Assembly (NCBI GenBank): GCA_012932865.1
Contig: SAXG01000148.1
Span: forward strand, 1-50,413
Direction of reading: 5' to 3'
Source of the DNA: Amylostereum areolatum
Lineage: Eukaryota > Basidiomycota > Agaricomycetes > Russulales > Stereaceae
DNA length: 50,413 nucleotides
In this document: positions 24,285 to 35,458 of the stretch, piece after piece
Layout of the letters: every line of letters begins with the position of its first letter
Position numbering within the stretch: the stretch's first letter is position 1
Notes under the pieces: generated by a model
Told to the model about the DNA's origin: nothing
The model's database searches: none
Seen by the model: the letters and a program-made list of their open reading frames with translations, nothing else
Program-made: the position numbers and the translations under genes

Positions 24285-24327
24285 TTGAAGCTTGAAGCTT
24301 GAACGTTTGAACGTTCAACGTTTAACG
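24285..24327. repeat. Short tandem and inverted repeats
   Basis: Nested repeats gaagcttgaagcttg, gaacgtttgaacgttc and aacgttcaacgttta lie just behind the ligase remnant. A related gaagcttgaagcttg tract occurs at 31875-31895 behind FunK1 copy D, so it belongs to the duplicated unit's edge. Confidence 0.5.
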
Positions 24328-24446
24328 GTCCCGCCGTCGGGCCGGTCCTCGATCAACCACAACATTCATTCGCATCATTTTGGCATCATTCTGTCCTCTC
24401 GCCTCAGACCGGTCTTCGCGAACCAGTATGAAGCACCGTCAAGGAA

Positions 24447-25390
24447 ATGAAACACAAAACTAGAGGTCCTCTCCCGCGCAAACTATCTCTGACCAACTTG
24501 GGGCCATTGTCAAACTCAAACACGTTTGGCGAATCGACATTTCATCCCGACGCGGACGAAATTGCGTGTCCAACGACAATGGGGTCTAACGCTGTACTCG
24601 TAAGTATGTTCGTTATGGGATTTTATACGTCGTCTGACTCAATCCGATTGACACTCTTCAGCATCGAGCCGACGCGGCCCACGGCAATGACCTGGTGTCG
24701 AGCGTCGACGTCGCTATCGCCCACGGCCAAGTAGTAGAGCACGAAGCAAAACCTTCCATCGAGGCCGACAGATTGAATATGCATGCTATTCACGCCGCTG
24801 GTGGCTCCTTTTTGGTAGACTGGGATACGCTAGGTGCTCGTCCGAGGGCATGGAGAACGGTATGTTTCTTGGTATCTTGTCCCACGATTCTGGAACGCTC
24901 ATCGAGCTTGAATCTATGATAGGGTGCATGGCAGTCGATGTCTGTGGCCCTTCTCTTGAAGCGCAAAGAAAACCAAGAATCCCGAGACGACTTCGAATCC
25001 TTCCTTTGGACGCTGCTCTATTACATTCTCCGCTATCGCCCAACATGTGTAAAAGGACCCGTGTTGCAGGAGCTCATACACGACATCTTTGACGTGGTGA
25101 AGGTAAAGAGACTGGGCGGCGACGGAAAGTTAGCCTTCCTTCATAATCTCAGGTTCGTCCAGGACGATGTCGAGGCTTCCGCTCTTCCCATGCCTCTCCA
25201 GAACATCTTGGAAGCTTTGCGCGACATGTTTCAGCCGCTCTATATGTGCGGAAGGCGTCTGACGCCTACTCAAGTAGAAACGAGGATCAAGGCCGAGGAG
25301 GCTACGTCGACCTCTGAAGCTATCAAGAAAATCTTCGAGGAAAACCTCGCTCTTCCCGGATGGCCTTTAGATGATAAAGCCACGGAGTAG
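24447..25390 (+). CDS. Truncated FunK1 kinase, copy B (C-lobe only)
   Basis: Three exons (24447-24599, 24662-24859, 24923-25390) splice cleanly into 272 aa. The C-terminal 200 residues are clearly FunK1: GGSFLVDWDTLGARPRAWRT, then SMSVALLLKRKENQESRDDF, LLYYILRYRPTCVKG and AIKKIFEENLALPGWP, ending at a TAG that removes the tail seen in A and C. The N-lobe and the HRDISCGN loop are absent; the first 50 residues (MKHKTRGPLPRKLSLTNLGP) match nothing in A or C. The metal-binding DWD survives. It cannot be a conventional kinase. It could be a pseudokinase fragment kept for binding, or an accidental open frame. Confidence 0.7.
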
Positions 25391-25819
25391 GCTCACATGA
25401 CCCCCTCTTGGATCGGGACTATGTCAACCACAGGCTATGGTCGATCGTCCGTGGACATCACGACATTTCTCCTTCTCCGTTATGGTCGTCTTTCAGTTTA
25501 GGCCGTACATACTCCTACTTTGTACCGCAGTCTCATGTCCACAAATTATATATGGATTTTCTTGTCCATTGGAATGCAATTTGCCACGACTTTGTAGTAC
25601 TTACTTCGGTGGTACTTATTGCATTCTTCAGTCCAGCAATCGCGCGTCGACACATTATATATCTTCAATCCGCTCAATCCGCACGCTGATTCGATGCGCA
25701 TATACTCCAACACGACCCAACCATTTGCGGTTCCACGGACGGGGATGAGACATGCCCAGGTATATGTAAAACGATATGGATCGCTACGGAACACTACCAA
25801 TACACCCCCGTCGTCATAA
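25391..25819. other. Spacer after FunK1 copy B
   Basis: About 430 bp with no gene. Fragments such as GGAATGCAATTTGCC resemble the 3' flanks of the other FunK1 copies, showing that flanking DNA was copied along with the genes. Confidence 0.45.
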
Positions 25820-26900
25820 TCAAAGACGCGCCTTGAGCACGCCCCTCGCCTCCTCCGCCTTCAACTGTGCCCTCGCCGCATCACGCAAATGCCGTCTCAG
25901 TAGCTTCCCGCTGGGCGTCTTCGGAATCTCGTCCACGAACTCAACCCCGCCCGCGAGGCGCTTGTACACCACCTTGTCGTCCGCGACGAACTATTGCATG
26001 GCCAAACCTTATGAGTATGCGTCCTCACGCGGAAAAACACGCTGCGAGGCCTACCTTCACGATCTCCGCCATCAACCTTTTCCCCTCCCTGTTCTCCACT
26101 CGCACACAGGCAGCCGCCTCGAGCTTGAACGGGCGGGGCGCCTCCTCTGAGTAGTCGTCCAGCAGGCCGACGACGCACGCGTCGGCGACGGACGGGCGCG
26201 GCGCGACTTGAAACCCGCATACCTTGATCAGTTCCTGAGGTCAGCGTGGGTGGATGAAAGGGTGGGTGAAAGGGAAAAACAGAGAAAAGAAGGATGAGAA
26301 TTGGACGAGAAAGCGGGCGACAGAGGAAGGAAGAAAGGGGAGGATAGAGCGAGGACAGACCTTGATGCGATCGAGGACGTAAAGATTGCCCTCAGCGTCG
26401 ACACCGACCTCGTCGCCCGTACGTACCCACCTAAATATACATACACAATTGTCAGCCTCTGGTCGATCCTCAAAAAAGTAGACCTACCTGACAAATGATT
26501 CCTTCGTCCTACGTCGTAAGCCTATGAGCTTCTTCCTACCCCGAGAAACAAACGAACGGAACGTACGCCTGAGGATTGTTATGGTACCCTAGTGCCGCGG
26601 ACGGGGTCCAGAGCACAAGCTCGCGGTCTTCGCGAGCGTCCCATCAGACTTGAGGATCTTAGCGACGCACTTGGGGAGGAGCTGGGCTGCACTGCCTGGG
26701 ATGCCAATCTTCTGCGTGAGGGGACTATATACTAGTGATCAGCGGGCGAAGTACGTGCGAAAATAGACAGGATTGCTGACCATAAGGGCGAGCACGGAAG
26801 TTCGGTCATGCCTGAGCAACAAGGTAGGCATTAGTGAACCGTAGAAGAAGAGAGAAGTGAATAGGGGAAGATACTCACCAAAGCTTTCGCCCATCTCGGC
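25820..26900 (-). pseudogene. 3' half of an acyl-CoA (4-coumarate-type) ligase
   Basis: Class I adenylate-forming enzymes activate a carboxylic acid with ATP and pass it to CoA. Seen on minus, in order: ESFG and MTELPCSPL (about 26880-26800, the weak remains of the GYGMTE motif), QKIGIPGSAAQLLPKCVAKI (about 26700), WVRTGDEVGVDAEGNLYVLD (about 26400, with the conserved TGD and the D of the hinge region), IKVCGFQVAPRPSVADACVV (about 26200) and [20 protein letters not shown] (about 25900, with the catalytic Lys) before the stop at 25820. Introns and small frame slips separate these. Nothing matching the N-terminal half or the P-loop-like STG motif lies upstream; FunK1 copy C begins instead. So this is a 5'-truncated copy. 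Confidence 0.75.
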
Positions 26901-27303
26901 TTCGGGGAGGAGGCGGATGGCAAATATCCGCACAGCGCATGCCCTCGTCTCCAAATCCAGTCTATATCCCCCACCCGCCATCCGACCTGGACCATCCCTC
27001 ACCGTCACATCGCTCCGAGTTGTCACCGAGTGAAGACTGAAATTGACTTACTTGAAGCTGGTGGTTGCAGAAAGATCAACCACGCGGGGACGGGAGCGCG
27101 CGGTTTGTTCACCATCAAGCTGAAATGACGAATTGAGGAGACATAGATCGATATGTGGGTATGCTGAGATGGCGAAGAACAAAACCAGAACGGGAGATGG
27201 CAAGGATGATGGTGGACGAAAGGAGAGCCGTGAGAAACGATTTCGACGCGCCGGGCGCGGCTCAGTCGAGATCGCGAGCTCTGGCAAGACATGCATATGG
27301 TCC

Positions 27304-29765
27304 ATGGAGAATCAAATCACAGGTCCCGTTCCCGCTCAGACCTTTCTCGACGAGTTCCTTCCATGCGATATAATTCGACCAGAGGATATCAATATTCCAT
27401 GGACCGTCGCGTCAACCGCGTCGGAGGAAGCATTGGTGCGTGCCATGTTTTCGACTTCAATCTCGACGAGCCTTCTGACCTTGCCGCTAGGTGAACACTT
27501 TCAACGAAGCCAAAGCCGCCCACAGAGACAGCGGCGCGTTCTCCTCCGTTGCTATCGTCGACAGTCACAACCATCGCTCCGCAGGCTACGGCTCGGCGGA
27601 AAGACGGGCGCCCGACATCAGTATCTACAAGATCACGCCAGGCGACCCCGAGCCGCCAGCGTCACCGAACTGGGACACGATCATCTCTCTCTGCGACCGC
27701 AAGCCAATCGGTTACGACATTGTGGTCGACCCTCCTGCTGGAGCCAGCGCCGAAGCGAAAGCGAGCCACCCATTCGACAGTCAAAGGAGACAAGAAGGCC
27801 TTGCAGCCAAAGGCCAGTTCATCTCATACGCGATGCAAGTCTTCCGATCCCAACCACGCGTATTCTGTCTCTCGATCATCTTCTTGGGCGATTGCAAGGC
27901 GCGCTTCATCCGTTGGGACCGCAGCGGTGGCATCATCTCGGAGCTGTTTGACATGGTGGACACCGAATACGTGACGGAGTTCCTCTGGCGGATGCACCAC
28001 GCCTCCAGAGAGGACCTGGGCCTCGATCCCACGGTCACCGTGGCCTCTGAGGATGAGGCGAAAGGCGCACGGACGGCGCTGAAGGAGTGGACTCGGATCC
28101 CGAAAAACCATGGGTTCATGACGCCGCCCCGCGAGAACGCGCAGATGTGGAAGGTGCAAGTCTTTGAGGACAGGAAGCGCCCCTTCGTCGAGAATGAGAA
28201 CGCGGACGACAGCGCCTCCGAGAGTGGCGGTTGCGAACTCAAAGACGAGAAGCCGTCGACGCCGCACACGTTCATCACCACCCGCCACCAGTTCTGTTCG
28301 GACTCTCTCACGGGCAGGGCAACGTCGGGCTACTACGGTGTCGAGCTCTTGGAACCGGGGCCGAACGGGCGAAACTTCGGCAAGCCGGTATTTCTCAAGG
28401 ACTCGTGGCGGATCGCGGAGGAGGGCATCGAGAAAGAGGGCGACACCTATGATGCTCTCTGGAGAGCCGGAGTCAAGAACATCTCGCCGGTGACGTGTGC
28501 CGGCGACGTCTGGAGCGGTGACCAGAGGCAGGCAACGCGCACGCCGGACTTTGCAACACAGACTAAAGAGCACCCATGGATCTGCGGACCCACCACTGTC
28601 CCCACTCCGGAGGGTGACCCTGTCACGAAGATCATCCACCATGTGCACTATCGTATCGTGCTGTCGTATATCGGGAAGCCGATCACGTCTTTCGACTCGA
28701 CCTGGGATCTTTGCAATGCGATACACTGTGCGATCATAGGTCAGTTTCTGTTTGTCTGTTGTTATGCGAGGCCTGCCCACTGATTCGACTTCTCTGCAGC
28801 GCATAGACTTGCCTTGGAGATCGCGAAGTATCTTCACCGGGACATAAGCTGCGGCAACATCCTGTTCACTCCGTGGGGACCCATTCTGATCGATTGGGAC
28901 CTTTCGCGCAACACGCTCTCTGAGCTGTGGGCTCGTCGGACATGGAGAACGGTATGTACCCTGGTATCCTGTCTCAGGTCTTCACAACGCTCACGATTCC
29001 TTAATCCAGGGAACATGGCAATTTATGTCAGCGGCCCTACTTTTGAGGCGAAGGAAGAATCAACAACCTCGAGACGACTTCGAGTCCTTCCTTTGGGCGC
29101 TGCTCTATAACGTGCTCCGCTACCGCCCAACCTCCGTAAAAGGACCCGATCTCCAAGTCCTCGTATACGACACTTTTGACGGAGTGAGCCCAGGCAAGAA
29201 AGGCGGCAAAGGCAAATTGCAATTCTTTGATGCCCGCAACTTCGAGTATACGGATGTCGAGAATTCCGATCTTCCCAACCCGCTGAAGAACATTTTGGAA
29301 GACTTGCGCGCCCTGTTCAAGCCACTTTACTTTGCCGCACCTCTTCACCGCCTCTCGTCTACCGAACGAGACCTGCTTAACAAAGCCAACGAACTCACCT
29401 CGAACTCCGAAGCCATCGAGAAGATCTTCGAGGACAACCTCGCCCTTCCCGGATGGTTTTCGAACGACAAGGCGGAGGACCAGCTTCCTCAAGCAAACCG
29501 GCTTCCGCTGACAGACAACCAACGACACCGCCAATCCTTTGCCACTGCGATCTCTTCCGTCGCTTCCGAGACCTCTGTGGGCTCCGGGACCAAGCGCGGC
29601 CGCGACGAAGTCGAAGTCGAGGACGGCACGAACGTCGAGGTGGATGTAGTCCCAGCGCCGACGAAGAAGAGCAAGAAACAGAAGATCGGCCAACAGCATG
29701 ATACCGGTTCCCGCTCTGCGCCTCCGACCCTGGTATCGATAGAGGAGGGGGAGAGCATGTTTTGA
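27304..29765 (+). CDS. FunK1-type protein kinase, copy C (full kinase)
   Basis: Exons 27304-27435, 27491-28739, 28800-28951 and 29010-29765 join in frame to 762 aa. MENQITGPVPAQTFLDEFLP at the start aligns with residue 67 onward of copy A, so the N-terminal leader is missing; a trace of it (ELWQDM, another frame) remains at 27275-27292. Conserved features: ARFIRWDRSGGIISELFD, LTGRATSGYYGVELLEPGP, HRDISCGNIL (about residues 473-482), DWDLS (about 492), ARRTWRT before an intron, and DDFESFLWALLYNVLRYRP. The acidic tail has KRGRDEVEVED and a basic KKSKKQK. Both catalytic Asp residues are kept. Intron positions equal those of copy A. Confidence 0.9.
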
Positions 29766-30740
29766 TTTTGGCATGTGTCGTTGCTCGACTGTTATCCACT
29801 TTCCCCCCTCTTTGTTACGTCCATCTATTGGTTTATGCCTCACTGCCCCGTAGAACGCTCTCCTGATTTCATGTAAGCTACAAGTAATGGACTGTCCCGC
29901 CTGTAATGTAATTTGCGTTCTTCTCTTTACACTGGGTGGCAATGGCATTGCACCGAATCGAGTTGGTACGAACAGCAATCATCTGGGAGCCAAGCACTGA
30001 ACGTACTGAACGTGAACACTCCGTCGCCGGTGTCAGGTAGATGAAACTATGTATCACGTGACATCGAGCAGATCAACTTTCGCGCGTTCAAAACTGTTCC
30101 TTCATCCGCCTTCATCACCATGTCCTGGCCTCTGTCAGCTCCCCAGACAAGTCATCGCGTAAATACCCCACCTAGGATTGAAGTACTTGAAGAATCCAGT
30201 CCAAGCTCGCATACGCGAAAAGTGCGTTGTCGCGTATTCCAGGTGTTGTCTTCGTTGTTGAGTCAGTTTTTACCCGATTGCCGTCGTTCAATTTCCAGGA
30301 TCGAGCCAATGCTTCCCAGGGCCGCTCTCGCTCTTCTCATGTCCCCTCCGATGAAAACATGCACAGGTACAACGACAGTGTGACAACCAGACCCAGGGTG
30401 CTAGTGTCAAGGTCTTCCCCACTGGAGAGACACCCCGAGTGCGTTCCGGATGTGGTTCGTGTTCCGAGGAGAATTGATAGAAATCGCAAAGGAATGACGC
30501 ATCGTAACAGAGTTTCCCGCGTGTATGGTCTCTATCGCTGACTTCCCCCATCAGATCCTTCAAATGACGCAGTGACATGCGAGCCCCTCGTAAGTTCTGG
30601 CATTAGGTTTGTCTCGCCGACTTCTCACATAGCTCGATTGGCATCGTCTAGCATCGCGAAAATTCCTGCGAACCGTTTCGCCGCGCTTCTATCGACCACG
30701 ATTCTAACACAAGGCAAACTCACCTTCTGAACGTCACTGG
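29766..30740. other. Spacer between FunK1 copies C and D
   Basis: It holds the 3' flank of copy C (the TGTAATTTGCGTTC and GGGTGGCAATGGCATT tracts recur after copy D at about 31760-31805). The 30120-30540 part has weak resemblance to the odd 5' exons of copy B (GATCGAGCC context) but no kinase N-lobe. No intact gene. Confidence 0.4.
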
Positions 30741-31657
30741 TGGATGTGCCCTTGTAGACTGGGACCTCCCGGTCACGTACAGAGACACGAACCTGCCATC
30801 GAGCGTCCGCACATGGAGAATAGTATGTTCTCGCAATGCAGGTGGGAAGAGGTCGAGTTAACGTGTCTTGAATAGGTAACATGGCAGTCTATGTCCGTCG
30901 CCCTACTTGTGAGGCTCAGAAAGAATCAAGAACCTCGAGACGACTTCGAGTCCTTCCTTTGGGTGCTGCTCTACAATGTCCTCCGCTATCGTCCAACATG
31001 TGTTAAAGGGCTCAGATTGCAAGAGCTCGTGCACAGGATATTTGACGACGTGGATGTCAGCAAGAAGGGTGGCGACGGAAAGTTGGCCTTCTTTCATTCA
31101 CGCAAGTTCGTAAAGAAAGAAGTCAGGGAGTCCGACCTTCCCATCCCGCTCAAGAATATCTTGGAAGCTTTGCGCGACCTGTTCCGGCCGCTCTACCTCA
31201 TTTGCGGTGAAGATCGCGCGTATTTGAGTGCTGATGAACGGACAGCGTTGGTCAAGGCGGAGACCCTCACAGTCGAATTCAAAAGCCATCGAGAAAATCT
31301 TCAAAGACAACCTCACTACTCGCGAACAGTGGCCGGAGAACGACAAGGCGGAGGACCAGCTTCCTCACGCAAACTAACCTCCGCCCAGACAACATGCGAT
31401 ACCTCAAATCTCTTGCCACTGCGACCTCTTCCGCCGCTTCAGAGACCTGTCCTGCTGTCGCTTCTGCTGGCTCCGGGACCAAGCGCAGCCACAATGAAGT
31501 CGAAGTCGAGGACGGCACGAGCGTCGAGGTGGATGTGGTAACAGCGCCGGTGAAGAAGAACAAGAAACAGAAGACCAGCCAACAGTACAAAACCGGTTAC
31601 CGCACCGCGCCTCTGACCTTCGTGTCGGTAGAGGGCGAGCGGGAGAACATGTCTTGA
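30741..31657 (+). pseudogene. FunK1 kinase C-lobe fragment, copy D
   Basis: Starts in a degraded exon (GGCALVDWDLPVTYRDTNLP, TWRI before an intron) and continues after an acceptor near 30875 with TWQSMSVALLVRLRKNQEPR, WVLLYNVLRYRPTCVKG and LPIPLKNILEALRDLFRPLY. A one-base slip near 31275 separates this from NSKAIEKIFKDNLTTREQWP, and a TAA at about 31376 plus another frame change precede the tail KRSHNEVEVEDGTSVEVD, which ends at 31657. N-lobe and HRD loop are missing. Two independent lesions make it a likely pseudogene, closest to copy C in the tail. Confidence 0.75.
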
Positions 31658-32083
31658 TTTTGGCATGTGCCGTCACTCGATTGTAATCCACTCTCCCCCC
31701 TTTCTGTTACGTCCGCTTTCCTACTCGCATGTACAAGTCCTAATGGGTCCCCGCCTGCAATGTAATTTGCTTTCTTGTCTTCACGCTGGGTGGCAATGGC
31801 ATTCCACCACGAAGCCAACAGCAAGTATCTGGGAGCCAGCCACACGTTCAAATTTCAAACTTTGGATGCAAGAATGAAGCTTGAAGCTTGAAGAATGTAT
31901 GACTAGCCGACTAGTGACTAGTGACTACCTGACATAGGCGACGGAGAGAGTCCCCATATGCTCAGTCGCCTTCGATCGTACGTCGACGTGTAACGCGTCA
32001 GTACGCGTCAGTGAACTGTCAGTCGAATTCGATTCGAGAGTACTACCAATGCCTGGGCATCTAAAAGCCAACCCCGCCGCACG
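31658..32083. other. Spacer, array edge
   Basis: It carries the FunK1 3' flank tracts, gaagcttgaagcttg at 31875-31895 and a small gactagtgacta repeat at 31900-31928. No gene was seen. Confidence 0.45.
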
Positions 32084-33681
32084 TTAAGACAAAGGAGGTA
32101 AAGATAGGCCGCGAACCACATGCGCTAGTTCAAGTACATGCCGCTGGATGACGAGGAGTATATTAACAAGGTCCATTGGACCTTGCATAGATGCGAATGG
32201 AGACCCACTTTCGCCTGTGACCTCATAGCAGCAGAACGACCACTCGACCCGGCCGCTGTTTGACACCGTATATCGCGGGAAAAACCCATACACACTGTAG
32301 CTTGCGTCGTCATAGTTCATACCATAGACAAAATACTTCTCCGGGACGCGAGGCAGTTCAATCTCGCGGATGCCAGGACGAAGAGGCTATGGTTATGATT
32401 AACTTCTGCGTAATCATCGACGAGCAATAAACGTACGTTCCACTCGGGCCTCCACTTGCCCTCTTCAATCTGGAACCGTGCGGTCAGATCCATCACGAAA
32501 AGTTGTAGTGTCGGTTGAAACAGCTTCGCAAGTTCCAAAATACCGTCCCGCCTATCGGGAAGAGGATGTCTCGTAGGATCAGGGAGATAGCCATAAGATT
32601 CGCCAGTTAGGCCGGAGATCATAACAAGCTCTTTCACCGGATTCGCTGCAAATATGATCGGCGAGAAGCCGTCTGGAAGGTTATTGGGAAGATTTGCAGA
32701 GGACGGACAGCATGCCACGCGAGGACGGGAAGACGTGCCGTAGTCGACTGAATACGAGGGGAAAGGTATGGTCGCATCTCTACAAGCCTTGTTAGTGTAA
32801 AGGTGTATCCTGATGTTTGAAAGGCATTACATCATAGCGGTGCATCCAGGTATTTGTGCGGCGATTCCTGGAAGGAAGGACTCGAAGGTAAGGTCCGGAG
32901 TCGGTGATGACGTCCGGGTTCGCATATCGGGTGTCTGTAGGATTTTAAGCATCGTGTATTCGACGCTTCTCGGCGAAATCTTGCCCTCTTCGTCCCTGAT
33001 CTCGTGTAGAGTTACATTTGCTTGAGGATATGGAATGCTCGAGAAATGCGATCTAGGAGTATACGTGACGACTGGATATTTGGGGCCGAGGGTTTTTTGA
33101 ATGTGTTCCCAATAGACACGGAGAGCCTGGAAGACCTCACAGGAGGACATCTGAGAGAGCAAAAGACTGAGCGAAAGACGAAGGTAAGCTGAGTGTATCG
33201 ACCCACCTCCCAATCCTCGGGAACGGCTAGAGCTGCCGGATAATTCTTGTCCACGAGAGGCTCTAAAAGTCTAGACAGAATTGAAAGTACACTTGGGCCC
33301 AGCTGCCAAGTGATTCCCTGACCCGTGAGATTGTATAGCAAGGCCCATCTGTGAGGTCCATTGCAAAGGACGCTATGGCCGCATGAGAGTTGACCATCAG
33401 GAGTGATGGACGGAGAAAGACTTGGGAACTCAATGAACTCACTCGCTGGTTGCACACTCGTGTTGGATAGGTAGAATCGGATGCACGGCGTAAGAGTCGA
33501 GCCACATAGCTGAGTTGTATCTGTAAATTTTTGGTGAGCTCGTTGAGGTCCATAGAAGTACTTCACGACCCCAACCTCGGCAACGCCAGATTGCGTTCAG
33601 ACTCAAGTTCAAGATCATGATGAGCACCAATGAGACGAGTCGAGCACAAAACGAGTCGATAAAGGCTCACTTGTTTGCCAT
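32084..33681 (-). CDS. Gene X1, unknown protein of a duplicated pair
   Basis: The family is not recognised. Six exons (33681-33671, 33520-33443, 33372-33207, 33150-32831, 32779-32437, 32386-32084) all use good GT-AG sites and sum to 1221 nt, 406 aa, starting MANKYNSAMWLDSYAVHPIL. Conserved with X2: GPHRWALL, LAVPEDW, NVTLHEI, SVEYTMLKILQ, NLPDGF, FAANPVKEL, HPLPDRRDGILELAKL, QPTLQLFVMDLTARFQIEEG, EKYFVYGMNYDDA and GRVEWSFCC. No signal peptide or membrane helix is evident; repeated aromatic and beta-prone stretches suggest a globular protein. A longer 5' frame (MAQAPSGEPETMKEG from 33745) does not join in phase. It lies head to head with Y1, about 200 bp apart. Confidence 0.75.
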
Positions 33682-33881
33682 GTTTCTGTATACCCGCCTC
33701 TCCTTCCTTCATTGTTTCAGGTTCTCCAGATGGGGCTTGGGCCATTATAGACGATATGCGAATTTCGAAAGCCGGACTGGAGTTCAAAGTTCTCAGTTGG
33801 TCGCGCCTACTAACACGTGATGCCTATGGTCCGGGTCAATAACTCTAAGTTACCGTCCCGGTCGGCTGCCCATCAACTTGA
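33682..33881. promoter_or_regulatory. Divergent promoter region of X1 and Y1
   Basis: Only about 200 bp lies between the inferred start codons of two oppositely directed genes, so both promoters must overlap or be shared. The corresponding region of copy 2 lies between X2 exon 2 and 37763. No specific motif was identified. Confidence 0.4.
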
Positions 33882-35458
33882 ATGCCGATTTCATCTCTCT
33901 CAGGCTACTCTGCTCCGCTCGGTATTCCCGTATGCAATGGTGAGGAGTCGGTCGAGAAGAATCTCCGTGGAAGTGGAATCCATATATGTCTTCAGGGATC
34001 AAGGTGCGTACATCCCATGACTTTGCAGGGATTCCTTCAATTCACGCAGCGTCGACAGTGCACGGTACTGGGCTACACGCCCCCAAACCATACCTACACC
34101 TGCGGTCAAAAGCTGTCAGCATCAGCTGAAATTTTTGGAGGGTTTCCGCACCGGATGGACTCTTCGTCCTTTTGAAATCCCTGAGAGCTGGATAGTAAGC
34201 CTCATACCTGTTCAGCAGGCTGGTGACTCACTGAGACGGCGACTTTAAGGACTTGACATACCCAATGGCACGCGAAAGAGCCACCATCAGCGCACTTTCC
34301 CCACTACTTGACGCAATCCGCGATGATGTTGCCTTGCTGCCTGAGGATGAAGTTATGGCACGACACGACAACATCCATTCCTTTAAACCCGACTTTCTCC
34401 TTCATCGGCCGTTATCTTTTGCTATTGACTACATATCTCCAAGAGCGGAAGACATAGAGGATGCTCTCATCGTAGACCCCGTTCTGTCCCTTTTCCCTTT
34501 CTATCAGACTGTCATGTACTCGGGCGACTCGAGTATCATCGAGTCCGTTTTAATCGGCGCGTTTCTTTCATTCACTGGTGGCGTCGTACACAGGTACGTA
34601 GATGTATTCATGGAATATGCATATCTATTCATTCATTGAAAACAGACGCACCGCCATGTCCTATCCAACCATCCTTGGAGGTACGCAGGAACTACTGTCG
34701 GAGAATTCGCCCTCTCCTGTGCCCAGACTGTAAACTTCCACCATCCTGCCCTCGTCGTGGGGATACCGGGACCATGTTCAGAGGAACCACCGGTGGCTGC
34801 TCCTGCAGCTCAAGGACTTGAGCGGCTCTGCGACTTGGTCCAACCAAACCTTATCGCTCACGCTCTGCATTGGATCTTACATCCTGATCAAAGCGACGGT
34901 CCTCCCTCAGGAGCTACTTCACCTCCAGGTGCAACATTTCCACCGTGGTTTATGTTATTCGGACTCAGCTACGACGATAAATCTATCACCCTCGTTGCCC
35001 ATATCCCTTTCCTTGAATCGAAATGCCAATGCGAGGGGCGTGAGGATGGACCCGCCCATATCTCCTCTCTCTCGTGTGTTGTGGATTCCGTTCCCTTCCC
35101 AGGACTTTCTGGATCGTCGCACGCATCATCTGAAATACCCTTTGTGGATAACATGAAGGTTGCTTTACTTTTGTACGCAGTTCAACGTCAAGCTTTTCGC
35201 ATGGCATTGCTCTGGGATGACGCCAACTGGTCACCTCATAACGGCCCTTTCTCGTCCTATCCAGACGACGGACCTGAACGTCCGCGGTCCCCTTCTGCGT
35301 GTTCTACTTCTGACGACGAATCCTTGGAATCGTTCTGCTTCGTGCAATCCGGGGAGGAAAGTGGTGGTGATGCTGAGAATAAAGCCAACCCGGAAGGTGG
35401 GGGTGATTTAGTGGAGAAGTGGCGACAGGAGTGTTATCGTTTGCTCAATGAAAACTAG
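33882..35458 (+). CDS. Gene Y1, unknown protein, one-base deletion
   Basis: Partner of X1; family not recognised. Exons are tentative 33882-33929, then 34126-34194, 34250-34593 and 34646-35458. Homology to Y2 is clear: GFRTGWTLRPFEIPESW, EDEVMARHD, SFKPDFLLHRPLSF, FYQTVMYSGD, HPALVVGIP, PPWFMLFGLSYDDKSITLVA, HIPFLESKCQCEG, YAVQRQAFRMALLWD and a C-terminal WRQECYRLLNEN. Near 34700 the frame must change by one base: Y2 has GQGEFALS where Y1 lacks one G (GGAGAATTC against an expected GGAGGAATTC), otherwise translation stops at about 34732. Exon lengths elsewhere keep phase. It is a recent pseudogene or a sequencing slip. Confidence 0.65.

Larger units (their letters stand above)
24000..24446. 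other. Spacer between FunK1 copies A and B
   Basis: It holds the 3' flank of copy A (a TGTAATTTGC-like tract shared with the flanks of C and D), a ligase remnant (separate entry) and short palindromic repeats at 24285-24327 built from gaagcttgaagcttg and gaacgttcaacgtt. Confidence 0.5.
21333..31657 (+). repeat. Tandem FunK1 array (A-B-C-D)
   Basis: Four same-strand copies of one kinase gene, with shared intron positions in A and C, shared 3' flanking tracts, and acyl-CoA ligase 3' remnants behind A and B. Full-length (A, C) and truncated (B, D) copies alternate. Unequal crossing-over within a kinase-plus-ligase unit is the simplest explanation. Confidence 0.75.

Noticed and set aside
27824..28837. 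337-codon antisense frame over FunK1 copy C
   Set aside because: It is a complement of conserved kinase codons and has no independent similarity.
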